Shown here one piece after another: positions 30,747 through 39,668 of a DNA stretch of 64,000 nucleotides. Source of the DNA: Bradyrhizobium zhengyangense (GTDB lineage Bacteria; Pseudomonadota; Alphaproteobacteria; Rhizobiales; Xanthobacteraceae); NCBI RefSeq assembly GCF_022012435.1, contig NZ_JAKLUA010000001.1, positions 186,001-250,000 of the forward strand, read 5' to 3'. Both the position numbers and the translations under genes were made by a program. Every line of letters begins with the position of its first letter. Positions within the stretch are counted from its first letter, which is position 1. Under the pieces are notes generated by a model, which saw nothing but the letters and a program-made list of their open reading frames with translations, was not told the DNA's origin and did not search any database.

Positions 30747-31606
30747 GCAGCGCTGCGACGCCGCCCGACACCGTGACATATTGCGCCGACCTCGTGCGCA
30801 GCCACGACTTTCCGCACTACGTCGCGACGCTGTTCGCACCGGCCGCGGCGCGCCGGGCGATGCTCGCGCTCTACGCCTTCAATGTCGAGATCGTCCGCGT
30901 TCGCGATCAGGTGAGCCAGCCGTTGCCCGGCGAGATCCGCTTCCAATGGTGGACCGATCTATTCTCGGGCCTGGCCCACGGCAGCGCCGAGGGCAATCCG
31001 GTGGCGGCGGAACTGTTGCGCGCAATCCGCGATTTTGACCTGCCGGTCGAGCCGCTGTCGCTGCTGGTCGACGAGCATCAGTTCGATCTCTACAATGATC
31101 CGATGCCGACCATGACGGCGCTCGAAGGCTATCTGGCTGCAACCTCTTCGGCCCTGTTCGCGCTCGCGGCGCGGATCATGGGCGACACTTCCGATGCGGC
31201 CGAGCATGTGGCACGGCACGCCGGGCTGGCGCAGGGTATTGCGCACGTGATCGCGAATCTGCCCCGGGACGCGTCCCATCGGCAATTGTTCCTGCCGCAA
31301 CAACTCCTGGCCGGCCATGGCTGTGCCATGGAGGATGTATTCTCGGGCAAGGCGACGCCCAATCTCCATGCCGCGCTGAACCAACTGATCGGCGATGCGC
31401 GGCAGCATCTGGCGACAGCGTCGTCCCTGCTGGCACAGCTGCCGCCGTCGGCGCGGGCTGCGTTCCTGCCGCTGAGCCAGGCACAGGCCGATCTCGATCG
31501 CCTGGCGCGGCCTGGGCGCAACCCCTTCGCCCCGCAGCCGGTGTCGCGGCTGCGTACGCTCTGGACGCTGTGGCGGGCTTCACGCTCCCGGGAATTTACC
31601 AAATAG
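30743..31606 (+). CDS. Squalene/phytoene-synthase-family protein, NDUFAF6-like
   Basis: The 287-aa all-alpha trans-isoprenyl synthase fold starts MSSAATPPDTVTYCADLVRSHDFPHY. It keeps ALYAFNVEIVRVRDQVSQP and GEIRFQWWTD, but the Asp-rich prenyl-diphosphate motifs (DxxxD) of true squalene/phytoene synthases are weak or changed (DEHQFDLYND; ANLPRDASH). This is the form of mitochondrial NDUFAF6 and its bacterial relatives. The ATG overlaps the Mth938 stop. Co-translation with an NDUFAF3 homologue supports a complex I assembly role over carotenoid or hopanoid synthesis. Confidence 0.8.
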   Translation: MSSAATPPDTVTYCADLVRSHDFPHYVATLFAPAAARRAMLALYAFNVEIVRVRDQVSQPLPGEIRFQWWTDLFSGLAHGSAEGNPVAAELLRAIRDFDLPVEPLSLLVDEHQFDLYNDPMPTMTALEGYLAATSSALFALAARIMGDTSDAAEHVARHAGLAQGIAHVIANLPRDASHRQLFLPQQLLAGHGCAMEDVFSGKATPNLHAALNQLIGDARQHLATASSLLAQLPPSARAAFLPLSQAQADLDRLARPGRNPFAPQPVSRLRTLWTLWRASRSREFTK

Positions 31607-31651
31607 CGGTCGGCTTATCGCGCGTATGGGGCAAATGCACTATGCTGTCCC

Positions 31652-32896
31652 ATGGCCGAATTGTCCCAAACCGCAATCCCCGATCTGAGCGGCTTTCCGG
31701 TTACGCCGGCTGACATTCACGCTGCAGCCGAAATCATCCGCGGCGCCGTCGTCGAGACGCCCTGCAGCTACAGCCGAACGCTGAGCAACATATGTGGCTG
31801 CGACCTCTGGCTTAAATTCGAGAACCTCCAGTTCACCTCCTCGTTCAAGGAGCGCGGCGCGCTGAACCGGCTCAACGCGCTGACGCCGGAAGAGCGTGCG
31901 CGCGGCGTCGTTGCCATGTCGGCGGGCAATCATGCGCAGGGCGTCGCCTATCACGCCAGGCGGCTCGGCGTTCCCGCCACCATCGTCATGCCTGTGGGCA
32001 CGCCGATGGTGAAGGTCGAGAATACCCGACATCACGGCGCGGAGGTGGTCGTCACCGGGGCGACGCTGGAGGAGGCGGCTGCATTTGCGCGCAGCCATGG
32101 CGAAGCCCGCGGCATGATCTTCGTCCACCCCTATGACGACCCGCTGGTGATTGCCGGGCAGGGCACGGTCGGGCTGGAAATACTCAAGGCGGTGCCGGAG
32201 CTCGACACGCTGGTCGTGCCGATCGGGGGTGGTGGCCTGATCAGCGGCATCGCCATTGCGGCGAAATCGATCAAGCCTTCGCTGCGCATCCTCGGTGTCG
32301 AGGCCTGGCTCTATCCTTCGATGTACAATGCCATCCATGGCAGCAATCTGCCGGCGCGGGGCGATACGCTGGCCGAAGGCATTGCGGTCAAGTCGCCGGG
32401 CAAGATCACCACCGAGATCGTCCGCGGCCTCGTCGACGACATCGCGCTTGTCAATGAAGCCGAGCTCGAGCGTGCGGTAGCCACCCTGATCTCGATCGAG
32501 AAGACGGTCGTCGAGGGCGCGGGCGCTGCAGGTCTTGCAGCACTCATGTCAGATCCCACGCGCTTTGCCGGCGAGAAGGTTGGTCTGGTCCTGAGCGGCG
32601 GCAACATCGACACCAGGCTGATCGCCTCGGTGCTGACGCGCGAGCTTGCGCGCGAGGGACGGCTGACGCAGCTCTCGCTCGATATTCCTGACAGGCCCGG
32701 CCAATTGGCCGCGGTCGCGGCGCTGCTGGCGGAGGCTGGTGCCAACATCATCGAGGTCTCGCATCAGCGAACCTTCTCGGACCTGCCGGCCAAGGCGACG
32801 CTGCTCCAACTCGTCATCGAGACCCGTGATAGCGCTCATCTCGACGAGGTCATGGCCAAGCTCGGTGCATCCGGATTGAGCGCGCGCTGCACCTGA
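31652..32896 (+). CDS. ilvA: Threonine ammonia-lyase
   Basis: PLP enzyme converting threonine to 2-oxobutanoate, entry to isoleucine synthesis, 414 aa. PLP lysine is Lys66 in TSSFKERGALNR; the glycine-rich phosphate loop is VPIGGGGLISG. One C-terminal ACT-type domain (LSLDIPDRPGQLAAVAALLAEAGANIIEVSHQ) is present, as in the shorter TdcB/IlvA class, so allosteric control is expected. Forms a pathway pair with ilvD elsewhere in the window. Convergent with the next gene. Confidence 0.93.
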   Translation: MAELSQTAIPDLSGFPVTPADIHAAAEIIRGAVVETPCSYSRTLSNICGCDLWLKFENLQFTSSFKERGALNRLNALTPEERARGVVAMSAGNHAQGVAYHARRLGVPATIVMPVGTPMVKVENTRHHGAEVVVTGATLEEAAAFARSHGEARGMIFVHPYDDPLVIAGQGTVGLEILKAVPELDTLVVPIGGGGLISGIAIAAKSIKPSLRILGVEAWLYPSMYNAIHGSNLPARGDTLAEGIAVKSPGKITTEIVRGLVDDIALVNEAELERAVATLISIEKTVVEGAGAAGLAALMSDPTRFAGEKVGLVLSGGNIDTRLIASVLTRELAREGRLTQLSLDIPDRPGQLAAVAALLAEAGANIIEVSHQRTFSDLPAKATLLQLVIETRDSAHLDEVMAKLGASGLSARCT

Positions 32897-32903
32897 GGCG
32901 ACG

Positions 32904-34082
32904 CTATCGCGACACCAGACCCGCCACGTGGGCAATCAGCCGATCGATCTCGGCTTCCGTGTTGTAATAATGCGGTGATGCCCGCACCACGACCGGGAGG
33001 GCGCGGACTTCCGCGTCGATGCGGGTGCTCGACGGATCGGACGCGCCGATAACAATACCGGCCGCAGCGGCGATGGTGACGATCGCGTCCGCTTCGAAGC
33101 CTTCCATCGTGAAACTGACGATGGCACCCGGCGTGCGGCCGAGATCGCGAATGGTGATACCGCTGATGGCGGCAAGGCCATTGCGAAGGCGGTCCGCCAA
33201 GAGGCGGCAACGCCGCTGGATCGGGCCGAGGCCGATCGCAAGGGTGTAGTCGATGGCCGCGCCCAGCCCGAGCCGCGCCGCGTAATTGTTCTCCCACGTC
33301 TCGAACCGGCGCGCATCGTCGCGGAGCTGATAGTGGTCGCGAGAGACCCACGGCGCCGCAAAATGGTCGATCATCGGCGGCTCAAGCTGCTGCAGCAACT
33401 CGCGGCGGACATAAAGGAAGCCCGTGCCGCGCGGGCCGCGCAGGAATTTGCGCCCCGTCGCCGACAGCATGTCGCAGCCGATCGCTTCGACGTCGACCTG
33501 CATCTGACCGACCGCCTGACAGGCGTCGAGCAGATAGGGAATGCCATGTGTCCGCGCGATCTTGCCGATCGCTGCGGCCGGATTGACCAGCCCGCCATTG
33601 GTCGGAACCCAGGTGATGGCGATGAGTTTTACGCGCGCGTCGATCATGCGTTCGAGCGCGCCGACATCGAGTTCGCCGCTGGATTCACTCGGCACGACTT
33701 CAATGACCGCGCCCGTGCGCTTGGCAACTTGCAGGAATGCGACATAGTTGGCGGCGTATTCCGCTTCGGCGGTCAGGATCCGGTCGCCGGCGCGAAACGG
33801 CAGCGCATAGAACGCCATCTGCCAGGCGACGGTGGCGTTTTCCATCAGCGCGATCTCGTCCGGCGCGGCGTTCAGCAGGCGTGCCACCGAGCCGTAGACA
33901 GCGTCGAGCCGGCCAGCCTCGCGGTCGGCGGCAGCATAACCTCCGATCTCGGCCTCGAGGTCGATATGCTGCTTCATCGCTGCGACAACGGGTGACGGCA
34001 TCAGTGCTGCGCCAGCGTTGTGGAGATAGGTGAGCCGGGAGGTGGCCGGAGTGTCGGCCCGGATTCGGTCGATGTCGATCAA
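32904..34082 (-). CDS. Class V aminotransferase / cysteine-desulfurase-like PLP enzyme
   Basis: Fold-type I PLP enzyme of 392 aa. Visible are YLHNAGAALMP near the start, the cofactor Asp in LDACQAVGQ, and the PLP lysine in SATGRKFLRGPRGTGFLYVR. The phrase RKFLRGPRGTG is typical of isopenicillin-N epimerase-like and EgtE/SufS-like members. The exact reaction is unknown: no isc, suf or ergothioneine gene is adjacent. Confidence 0.83.
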   Translation of the reverse strand: MIDIDRIRADTPATSRLTYLHNAGAALMPSPVVAAMKQHIDLEAEIGGYAAADREAGRLDAVYGSVARLLNAAPDEIALMENATVAWQMAFYALPFRAGDRILTAEAEYAANYVAFLQVAKRTGAVIEVVPSESSGELDVGALERMIDARVKLIAITWVPTNGGLVNPAAAIGKIARTHGIPYLLDACQAVGQMQVDVEAIGCDMLSATGRKFLRGPRGTGFLYVRRELLQQLEPPMIDHFAAPWVSRDHYQLRDDARRFETWENNYAARLGLGAAIDYTLAIGLGPIQRRCRLLADRLRNGLAAISGITIRDLGRTPGAIVSFTMEGFEADAIVTIAAAAGIVIGASDPSSTRIDAEVRALPVVVRASPHYYNTEAEIDRLIAHVAGLVSR

Positions 34083-34177
34083 GCGCGTCTCCCTCTCGCA
34101 GGCCCCCCATATGGATTAGACGCGCCAAAGCAGGCGGGCAAGACCGCGGGCCGACGAGGGACCGGATCACCTTCGCC

Positions 34178-34762
34178 TCAGATGCAGAGGCCGAGCAGCT
34201 TGACGTGGCAGTTGGCGACTTTGGGCTTGCTGGCGGGTGTGACCTCGCGCTTCACAGCCACAAGGGGCTCGTTGTCCTTCTTGCCTTTGCCCTTGCCGGG
34301 CTTCGGCTCGTAATCGCCGGCGATCACCATGGCCCAATAGGTGCGCTTGCCGCTGGCGTTCTTCGCACTCGCGATCCCAACGCGGGAGGCGTTGTGGAGC
34401 AGCAGGTTCTTACGATGGCCGGAGGAGTCGATCCACTGTCCCAGCGTCTTTTCGAAGGTGTCATAGCCATAGGCGATGTTCTCGGCGGCGCGGCCTGCGC
34501 CCGACGGCGCGACGCGCTTGGTGAACGGACCGAGGGCGTCGTGGCTGAGATCGTCCTTCGCCGCCATCGCGCGCGCCTGGTCCCCGGCAATGCGGTCGAG
34601 CGTTGCGTCGCGCACGACGCGGCCCTCACCATGCTTCGCCCGGAAGCCAGAGATCTGTTCGGCAGGGGATTCTGCCGCCGTCACCGGCGTAGCCGCCAGC
34701 AGCGCCAGACCTGCAAGCAGCAGGGCCGCGCGGCGCCTTATGGTGGTCCCCCAGCGAGTCAT
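34178..34762 (-). CDS. Secreted CAP-domain protein
   Basis: The 194-aa protein has an N-terminal signal peptide (RRRAALLLAGLALLAATPVTAA) and a CAP/SCP domain: MAAKDDLSHDALGPFTKRV, AAENIAYGYDTFEKTLGQWIDSSGHRKNLLLHNASRVGIASA. His in LSHD and the ENI and GHR..LL motifs are the CAP cavity residues. A Lys/Gly-rich tail ends with two cysteines (NCHVKLLGLCI). CAP proteins in bacteria are extracellular with unknown activity. ATG 34762 gives the signal peptide. Confidence 0.85.
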   Translation of the reverse strand: MTRWGTTIRRRAALLLAGLALLAATPVTAAESPAEQISGFRAKHGEGRVVRDATLDRIAGDQARAMAAKDDLSHDALGPFTKRVAPSGAGRAAENIAYGYDTFEKTLGQWIDSSGHRKNLLLHNASRVGIASAKNASGKRTYWAMVIAGDYEPKPGKGKGKKDNEPLVAVKREVTPASKPKVANCHVKLLGLCI

Positions 34763-34839
34763 TGGTCCCCAAATCAGTGCAGTCCCCCGGCTTCTCCAAC
34801 GGCATTGTGGACGCTTCAAGGCACCCCGCATCCCGTAGT

Positions 34840-35934
34840 CTAACCGGTCGGCAGGTCCGCCTCGAAGTTGAAGCGATCTCGCAGGTTCTTGCGCTGCTCC
34901 AGAATGTCCTTGAGGAAGGCGCGATCCTGGTCGTTTCTCATCATCGGCTCGATCAGGTCGAGCTGGTTCATCGCGACCAGTTGCAGGATCTCGGTGCGGG
35001 GCCTGCCGCCAGCATCGCGCGGGAGCGCGTGGACGACCTGGATGTGTTCCGGCGGCCTTGGCCCCTTGGCAGCCGCCAATTCGTTACGGAGCTGGCCTTC
35101 GAGCGCGGCCTGATCGGCTTCCACGAACGCATAGAGCCCGACGCCGGAGCGGCGATCGGCAAAGGCGACGATGGCGGTGTCGCGCACGGCGGGGTTCTTG
35201 CGGATCAGCTCTGCGATAACTGGCGCATCGTTGACGAGTCGGCGGCCGCCACCCTCACGGTCGGTGAAGTTGAACAGGCCGCGGGTGATGGCGCGATAGA
35301 CCTTCTTGCCGGTGGCAAGCCAGAGGCTCGCGGCGAACGATTTCTTCGCCAGCACCTTTCGCTCGCGTGCCGTCAGCGCCTCCGGCGCGTAGGAGCGCTT
35401 GTGCTTGAGCAGATGGCGGAGGTCTTCATAGGCGAGGATGCGGTAGAGCCGACCGCGTCGCTTGAAGCAAGCCGCAAGCTGGAAGTCGGTCACATAGGCG
35501 CGGCCATCGCGGCCGACCAGCCAGTTCTGCTCTTTGGCGAGATCGTTGTGGCAGATGCCAGCGCGGCGGAGCCGGCGCAGCGCGTCCTTCGCCGAGCGGA
35601 AATAGGCGAGATCGCCATGAGGCTTTGCCAGGTGCAGCGCGACGCCGTCGACAAAGCCGCGCACCAGCGCACGACGTCCGGCCCAAAGCAGCTCAGGGCC
35701 GACATCGAGGCCTTTGGCAAGCACCAATGCGTGTTTCTCGCGGGCGAACAAATGGCGCGCCAGCAGGAACGACCACCACGGCACTTCATCCAGCCGGCGC
35801 AGCACGGCGTCGACCTCGCCGCTGTTACCGCGGAAACGGCCGCGTTCGACGGTCGAGAACACGTCGCGCTTGAGCAGTACGCCCTCAGTCCAGCGCGCCG
35901 AGAGCACCGCAGCGTCGTCTTTCGGGAGACTCAT
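34840..35934 (-). CDS. Kinase-like protein fused to an acyl-CoA-synthetase-like C-terminal domain
   Basis: The 364-aa protein appears to have two parts. Residues about 15-215 look like a lipopolysaccharide/RIO-type kinase: catalytic-loop-like ICHNDLAKEQNWLV and metal-loop-like YVTDFQLAACF, with charged basic helices after it. Residues about 240-340 resemble the mobile C-terminal subdomain of AMP-forming acyl-CoA synthetases (DTAIVAFADRRSGVGLYAFV, then GPRPPEHIQVVHALPRDAGG), with the usual TGK lysine changed to GGR. The glycine-rich kinase loop is weak. It is 7 bp from trmFO on the same strand. Function unknown; the assignment of both halves is by eye. Confidence 0.65.
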   Translation of the reverse strand: MSLPKDDAAVLSARWTEGVLLKRDVFSTVERGRFRGNSGEVDAVLRRLDEVPWWSFLLARHLFAREKHALVLAKGLDVGPELLWAGRRALVRGFVDGVALHLAKPHGDLAYFRSAKDALRRLRRAGICHNDLAKEQNWLVGRDGRAYVTDFQLAACFKRRGRLYRILAYEDLRHLLKHKRSYAPEALTARERKVLAKKSFAASLWLATGKKVYRAITRGLFNFTDREGGGRRLVNDAPVIAELIRKNPAVRDTAIVAFADRRSGVGLYAFVEADQAALEGQLRNELAAAKGPRPPEHIQVVHALPRDAGGRPRTEILQLVAMNQLDLIEPMMRNDQDRAFLKDILEQRKNLRDRFNFEADLPTG

Positions 35935-35941
35935 CGAAAAC

Positions 35942-37369
35942 TCACGCGGCTGCGGCAATGCGCAAATGATCGGCGATCCAGCGATCGAGGTCGGCAAGCG
36001 CCAAGGCGCTCATGGCCTGCTTCTTGGCTACCGTCTTCTCATTGCCACGAAGACGCGTGCCGTCGGGCTTCTTTGTCGGCGGGCTGGCAAGCGGCGGGAA
36101 TAGGCCGAAATTGATGTTCATCGGCTGGAACGAGCGCGTGCCCGGCTCGATAGTCTCGATATGGCCACCAGTGATATGGCCGAGCAGCGATCCAAGCGCT
36201 GTCGTGGCCGGCGGGCTCGCAAGCCGCTCGCCGCGCGCGTCGGCGGCCGCATAGAGGCCGGCTATCAGGCCGACGCTGGCGGATTCCACATAGCCTTCGC
36301 AGCCCGTCATCTGGCCGGCAAAGCGTAGTCTCGGCTGGGCTCGCAGGCGCAGCTGGCTGTCGAGCAGTTTGGGAGAGTTGAGGAAGGTGTTGCGATGGAG
36401 GCCGCCAAGGCGGGCGAACTCGGCCTTCTCAAGGCCCGGAATGGTGCGGAAGATGCGCTGCTGCTCGCCGTATTTCAGCTTCGTCTGGAATCCGACAATG
36501 TTGTAGAGCGTGCCAAGCTTGTTGTCCTGGCGCAGCTGCACGATCGCGTAGGACTTCGTCGTGGGATCGTGCGGATTGGTGAGGCCGACCGGCTTCATCG
36601 GGCCGTGGCGCAACGTCTCGGGGCCGCGCTCCGCCATCACCTCGATCGGCAGGCAGCCGTCGAAATAGGGCGTGTTCGTCTCCCACTCCTTGAACTCGGT
36701 CTTCTCGCCGGCGACCAGCGCAGCGACGAAGCCGTCATACTGCTCCTTGGTCATGGGGCAATTGATGTAGTCGGCGCCGTTTCCACCTGGGCCGACCTTG
36801 TCGTAGCGCGACTGGAACCAGGCCACCGACATGTCGATGGATTCGCGGTGCACGATCGGCGCGATGGCGTCGAAGAAGGCGAGCGCGCTCTCGTCGGTCA
36901 GTTCGCGGATGGCATCGGCCAGCGGCGCTGAGGTGAGGGGGCCCGTCGCAACGATCACGTTGCTCCAATCGGCTGGCGGCAGGCCCTTGATCTCGCCGCG
37001 GGCGATCTCGATGAGGGGATGGTCGTTGAGCGCCTTGGTCACGGCCGCGGAGAAGCCATCGCGGTCGACCGCGAGCGCTCCGCCGGCGGGCACCTGGTTG
37101 GCGTCGGCCGCACGCATGATCAGCGAGTCGAGGCGCCGCATCTCTGCATGGAGGAGGCCGACCGCGTTGTTGGCGGCATCGTCCGAGCGGAACGAATTGG
37201 AGCAGACGAGCTCGGCCAGCCCGTCGGTGCGGTGCGCCTCGGTCATGCGGTCGGGCCGCATCTCGTGCAGCACAACGGGTACGCCAGCTTTCGCGATCTG
37301 CCAGGCGGCTTCGGAACCGGCAAGGCCAGCACCGATGACGTGCGCGGGTTTGGATAGGGATCCTGTCAT
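35942..37369 (-). CDS. trmFO: tRNA (uracil-54-C5)-methyltransferase, folate-dependent
   Basis: FAD/NAD(P)H flavoprotein that makes m5U54 in tRNA T-loops using methylenetetrahydrofolate, 475 aa. The FAD-binding motif is [20 protein letters not shown]; TrmFO landmarks are [40 protein letters not shown] and [15 protein letters not shown]. Upstream and co-directional with the kinase-fusion gene (7-bp gap), so the two may be co-transcribed. Confidence 0.95.
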   Translation of the reverse strand: MTGSLSKPAHVIGAGLAGSEAAWQIAKAGVPVVLHEMRPDRMTEAHRTDGLAELVCSNSFRSDDAANNAVGLLHAEMRRLDSLIMRAADANQVPAGGALAVDRDGFSAAVTKALNDHPLIEIARGEIKGLPPADWSNVIVATGPLTSAPLADAIRELTDESALAFFDAIAPIVHRESIDMSVAWFQSRYDKVGPGGNGADYINCPMTKEQYDGFVAALVAGEKTEFKEWETNTPYFDGCLPIEVMAERGPETLRHGPMKPVGLTNPHDPTTKSYAIVQLRQDNKLGTLYNIVGFQTKLKYGEQQRIFRTIPGLEKAEFARLGGLHRNTFLNSPKLLDSQLRLRAQPRLRFAGQMTGCEGYVESASVGLIAGLYAAADARGERLASPPATTALGSLLGHITGGHIETIEPGTRSFQPMNINFGLFPPLASPPTKKPDGTRLRGNEKTVAKKQAMSALALADLDRWIADHLRIAAAA

Positions 37370-37495
37370 GGGGCGGACAGGTAGCGCTTTTCGGCGGCCA
37401 GTGGAATCGCCGAGATCGAGTTTTCTGCCGCTGAAAACGACAGCGCCCGCACGAGGCGGGCGTTATCGGTTCGTCCGGTGAAGGGCTGAACGATA

Positions 37496-37648
37496 TCAGC
37501 CCTGATATTGACCGGCGGCAACGCGCGGGATGTCCGAGCGATCGAGGCCGATGTCGGCCAGTTCGCGATCGCTGAGCTGGGACAGCTCGGCAACATTGCG
37601 CTGATAGTCCCGGAAAGCCTGGATCATGCGGATGAGCGAGAGCAGCAT
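37496..37648 (-). CDS. Small DUF1127-family protein
   Basis: The 50-aa peptide MLLSLIRMIQAFRDYQRN... carries the DUF1127 (YjiS-like) motif LSQLSDRELADIGLDRSDI. AGGAG lies 5-6 nt upstream of ATG 37648. In Agrobacterium and Rhodobacter such small arginine-rich proteins bind RNA or affect phosphate and carbon metabolism; the role here is unknown. Followed by a GC hairpin at 37444-37462. Confidence 0.88.
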   Translation of the reverse strand: MLLSLIRMIQAFRDYQRNVAELSQLSDRELADIGLDRSDIPRVAAGQYQG

Positions 37649-37846
37649 TGGTAGTCTCCTGTAGTTCGATTCAGCCCTTGCTCGGGCTTCATCGTTGAAA
37701 TGAATATAGGTGAGGGTAGTGCAGTGCGAAAGTTCCGATGTTGCGATGCAGCTAAGCGAAGAACGCATGGCATTGGTAAGGAGCGATTAACCTCTTGGCA
37801 CTCCCGCCTAACAGCTAGGCGAAACACGCTAAGACAAGCGATAAAT

Positions 37847-37864
37847 ATCCGTGAAATCACGGAT
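37847..37864. promoter_or_regulatory. 18-bp palindrome, possible operator
   Basis: Arms ATCCGTGA and TCACGGAT are perfect reverse complements separated by AA. It lies about 200 bp upstream of the DUF1127 ATG, in AT-rich flanks (ATAAAT before, TTAT after). The form suits a dimeric transcription factor; no T run suggests a terminator. Confidence 0.45.
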
Positions 37865-37989
37865 TTATCAATCGTTCTGCGGTTCCGATTGTTGCAGAAA
37901 ATGGGTTACGTTCCCGTGACCTTCAAGGCCGAGGCTTAGCCTCTAGACCCAACTCCGGCATGCATGATTCGCATGAACTAAGATTCTTT

Positions 37990-38011
37990 GATATGAATAT
38001 ATATTCATATC
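37990..38011. promoter_or_regulatory. 22-bp perfect palindrome
   Basis: The arm GATATGAATAT at 37990-38000 is followed directly by its exact reverse complement ATATTCATATC at 38001-38011. A perfect AT-only core this long is very unlikely by chance in a genome near 64% GC. It could be an operator of a dimeric regulator or a cruciform-forming site. Confidence 0.5.
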
Positions 38012-38359
38012 TTCTAGTCGTGGGTGCCGGTTTGCCGAGGTGGGCGAGCACAACGATTCGCTGGAGGAACGGCCTCATGGTGGGCTCGGGGCGCGTAGCC
38101 GCGTCTGCTCCAGCCGATTGCTCTCCCTCCTGCTCAACTGCACCCCAATGCTGCGGTGCACACACGTCAAACGTGCAAACCCTGATTAACAAGTTGTAAT
38201 GAAAATCAGAAATTTCGCATGAGGCTCTGCGCAGCGCGCAACATCACGCAATTCTCGCGCGGAATTTATTGCGGCAACTTGCCGCGTCGGCAGCAAAGTC
38301 ATGGTGCGGATTCCGGCAATGTCGTCGGGTCCCAAGAACAAGAGAAGGAAAGTAACATC

Positions 38360-38623
38360 ATGACGAAGTTACTCGGGGTTATCGCAATTGCCGCCGTTGC
38401 ATTCGCCGTCGCGCCAGCTCAGGCCGCCAAGCACAGCATGGGCGGTTGCAGCGGAGCCAATCTCGAGAAGACCGAGACCGCGATCGAGGCCATGCCCGAC
38501 GGTGACGGCAAGTTCGTCGCCGAGAAGGAGGTCACGGCGGCTCAGGACGCGCTGCTCAATGGCAAGATGGGTGCGTGCGGCATGCACCTGAACAAGGCGA
38601 TGCAAGCCACCATGGGCAAGTAA
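38360..38623 (+). CDS. Small exported protein, function unknown
   Basis: The 87-aa precursor has a clear signal peptide (MTKLLGVIAIAAVAFAVAPAQA) and a mature part of about 65 residues with two cysteines (GGCSGANLEKTETAIEAMPD and KMGACGMHLNKAMQ) that could form a disulfide, plus two helices. AGAAGGAAAG gives the ribosome site. Strong ribosome site and codon bias suggest good expression. Family not recognised. Confidence 0.8.
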   Translation: MTKLLGVIAIAAVAFAVAPAQAAKHSMGGCSGANLEKTETAIEAMPDGDGKFVAEKEVTAAQDALLNGKMGACGMHLNKAMQATMGK

Positions 38624-38700
38624 GCGGGCAGGTCAACGCAATCCAAGAGAGGGCCGGTCGCCATGTCGATCGGCCCTACGCGTTTTGATTTCTGCGTGCC

Positions 38701-39525
38701 TTAAGGGGCGTGGGCGAGCTGGGTCGCAAAATAGGCCACCGTCTTGGAATAGACCTCGCTCTTGTTCCACTGCTGCAGCACCGCGAAGTTCGGGCTGCCC
38801 GGCTGCCAGTCCTTGCCCTTCTGCCAGCCGTATCCGGCGAGATAGTTGGCGGTGGAGGCAAGTACGTCGGGAGCGTTGTGCAGCAGGTCACGCTTGCCGT
38901 TGCCGTCGAAATCGACAGCGTATTTCATCCAGGACGACGGCATGAACTGGGTTTGGCCGAGTTCGCCGGCCCAAGCGCCCTTCATCTCCGCAGGCGCGAG
39001 ATCGCCTCGCTGGACGATGCGTAGCGCATCCATCAGTTCGCCGCGAAACTGCTCGGCGCGCCGGCAGTCATACGCCAGCGTCGCCAGTGAACGGATCGTC
39101 GCGAACTTACCTGTGTTGACGCCGAAATCGGTCTCGAGACCCCAGATCGCGACCAGGATCTCGCCGGGCACGCCATACGTCTGCTCGATGCGCGACAGCA
39201 CCGATCCGTATTGCTTCATCATGTTGGAGCCGCGCGTCATCCGCGGCGGCACCATGCGGCCGGAAAACTCCTCAAAGGTCTGGGTGAAGACCTTTTGCGA
39301 CTTGTCACGGTTGAGCACGCTCTGGTCCAGCGTGACGCCGGCAAGTCCGGCGCTAATAGCCTGCTGCGAGATCCCCTTGGCCGCGGCCTCGGTTTTGAAA
39401 TCCGCAAGCCAGGTGTCGAAATTGCCCGAGTTGCAGGCGACGGCGGCCAGAGTGGGCTCGACGGACACGATTGAGGCTGAAAGGGCGAGAGCTGCGAGAG
39501 CGAGACGAGAAATCGTCAGGGTCAT
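38701..39525 (-). CDS. Lytic murein transglycosylase, MltB/GH103 family
   Basis: The 274-aa exported protein starts with a signal peptide (ISRLALAALALSASIVSVEPTLAA), then the GH103 fold: catalytic Glu in AIWGLETDFGVNTGKF, ELGQTQFMPSSWMKYAVDFDGNGKRDL and the terminal NWQ-like substrate segment. It cleaves peptidoglycan glycan strands to anhydro-MurNAc ends. ATG 39525 gives the signal peptide; the frame is open further upstream without family sequence. The absence of a functional nagZ in the window matters because NagZ normally recycles such products. Confidence 0.9.
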   Translation of the reverse strand: MTLTISRLALAALALSASIVSVEPTLAAVACNSGNFDTWLADFKTEAAAKGISQQAISAGLAGVTLDQSVLNRDKSQKVFTQTFEEFSGRMVPPRMTRGSNMMKQYGSVLSRIEQTYGVPGEILVAIWGLETDFGVNTGKFATIRSLATLAYDCRRAEQFRGELMDALRIVQRGDLAPAEMKGAWAGELGQTQFMPSSWMKYAVDFDGNGKRDLLHNAPDVLASTANYLAGYGWQKGKDWQPGSPNFAVLQQWNKSEVYSKTVAYFATQLAHAP

Positions 39526-39668
39526 CAGAGGTAATTGATTCCGTGAAGGGTCATGACCGGCGGCGGCAATCTCTGATGTAACCGCGGCCAAAGCAAGGCG
39601 TATGACAGCGCCGCTCCCGCCGGGTGACCCCGGCGGGAGCGCTCTGATGAGGTCGCCTGGCTCCTGTC

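Larger units (their letters stand above)
37649..38359. other. AT-richer gene-free stretch with two palindromes
   Basis: About 700 bp between the DUF1127 gene and a small exported protein. Short open frames exist on both strands (37923-38192 minus, 37960-38199 plus), but neither has a ribosome site or family resemblance. Two strong palindromes are present at 37847-37864 and 37990-38011, and base composition is AT-richer than around it, especially 37720-38030. It may hold promoters, operators or a small RNA. Confidence 0.55.

Noticed and set aside
34762..36114. 450-codon plus-strand frame
   Set aside because: Antisense to the kinase-fusion gene and the end of trmFO; no family sequence.
37923..38199. 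Overlapping small frames on both strands in the palindrome island
   Set aside because: No ribosome site, no coding bias and no family resemblance.
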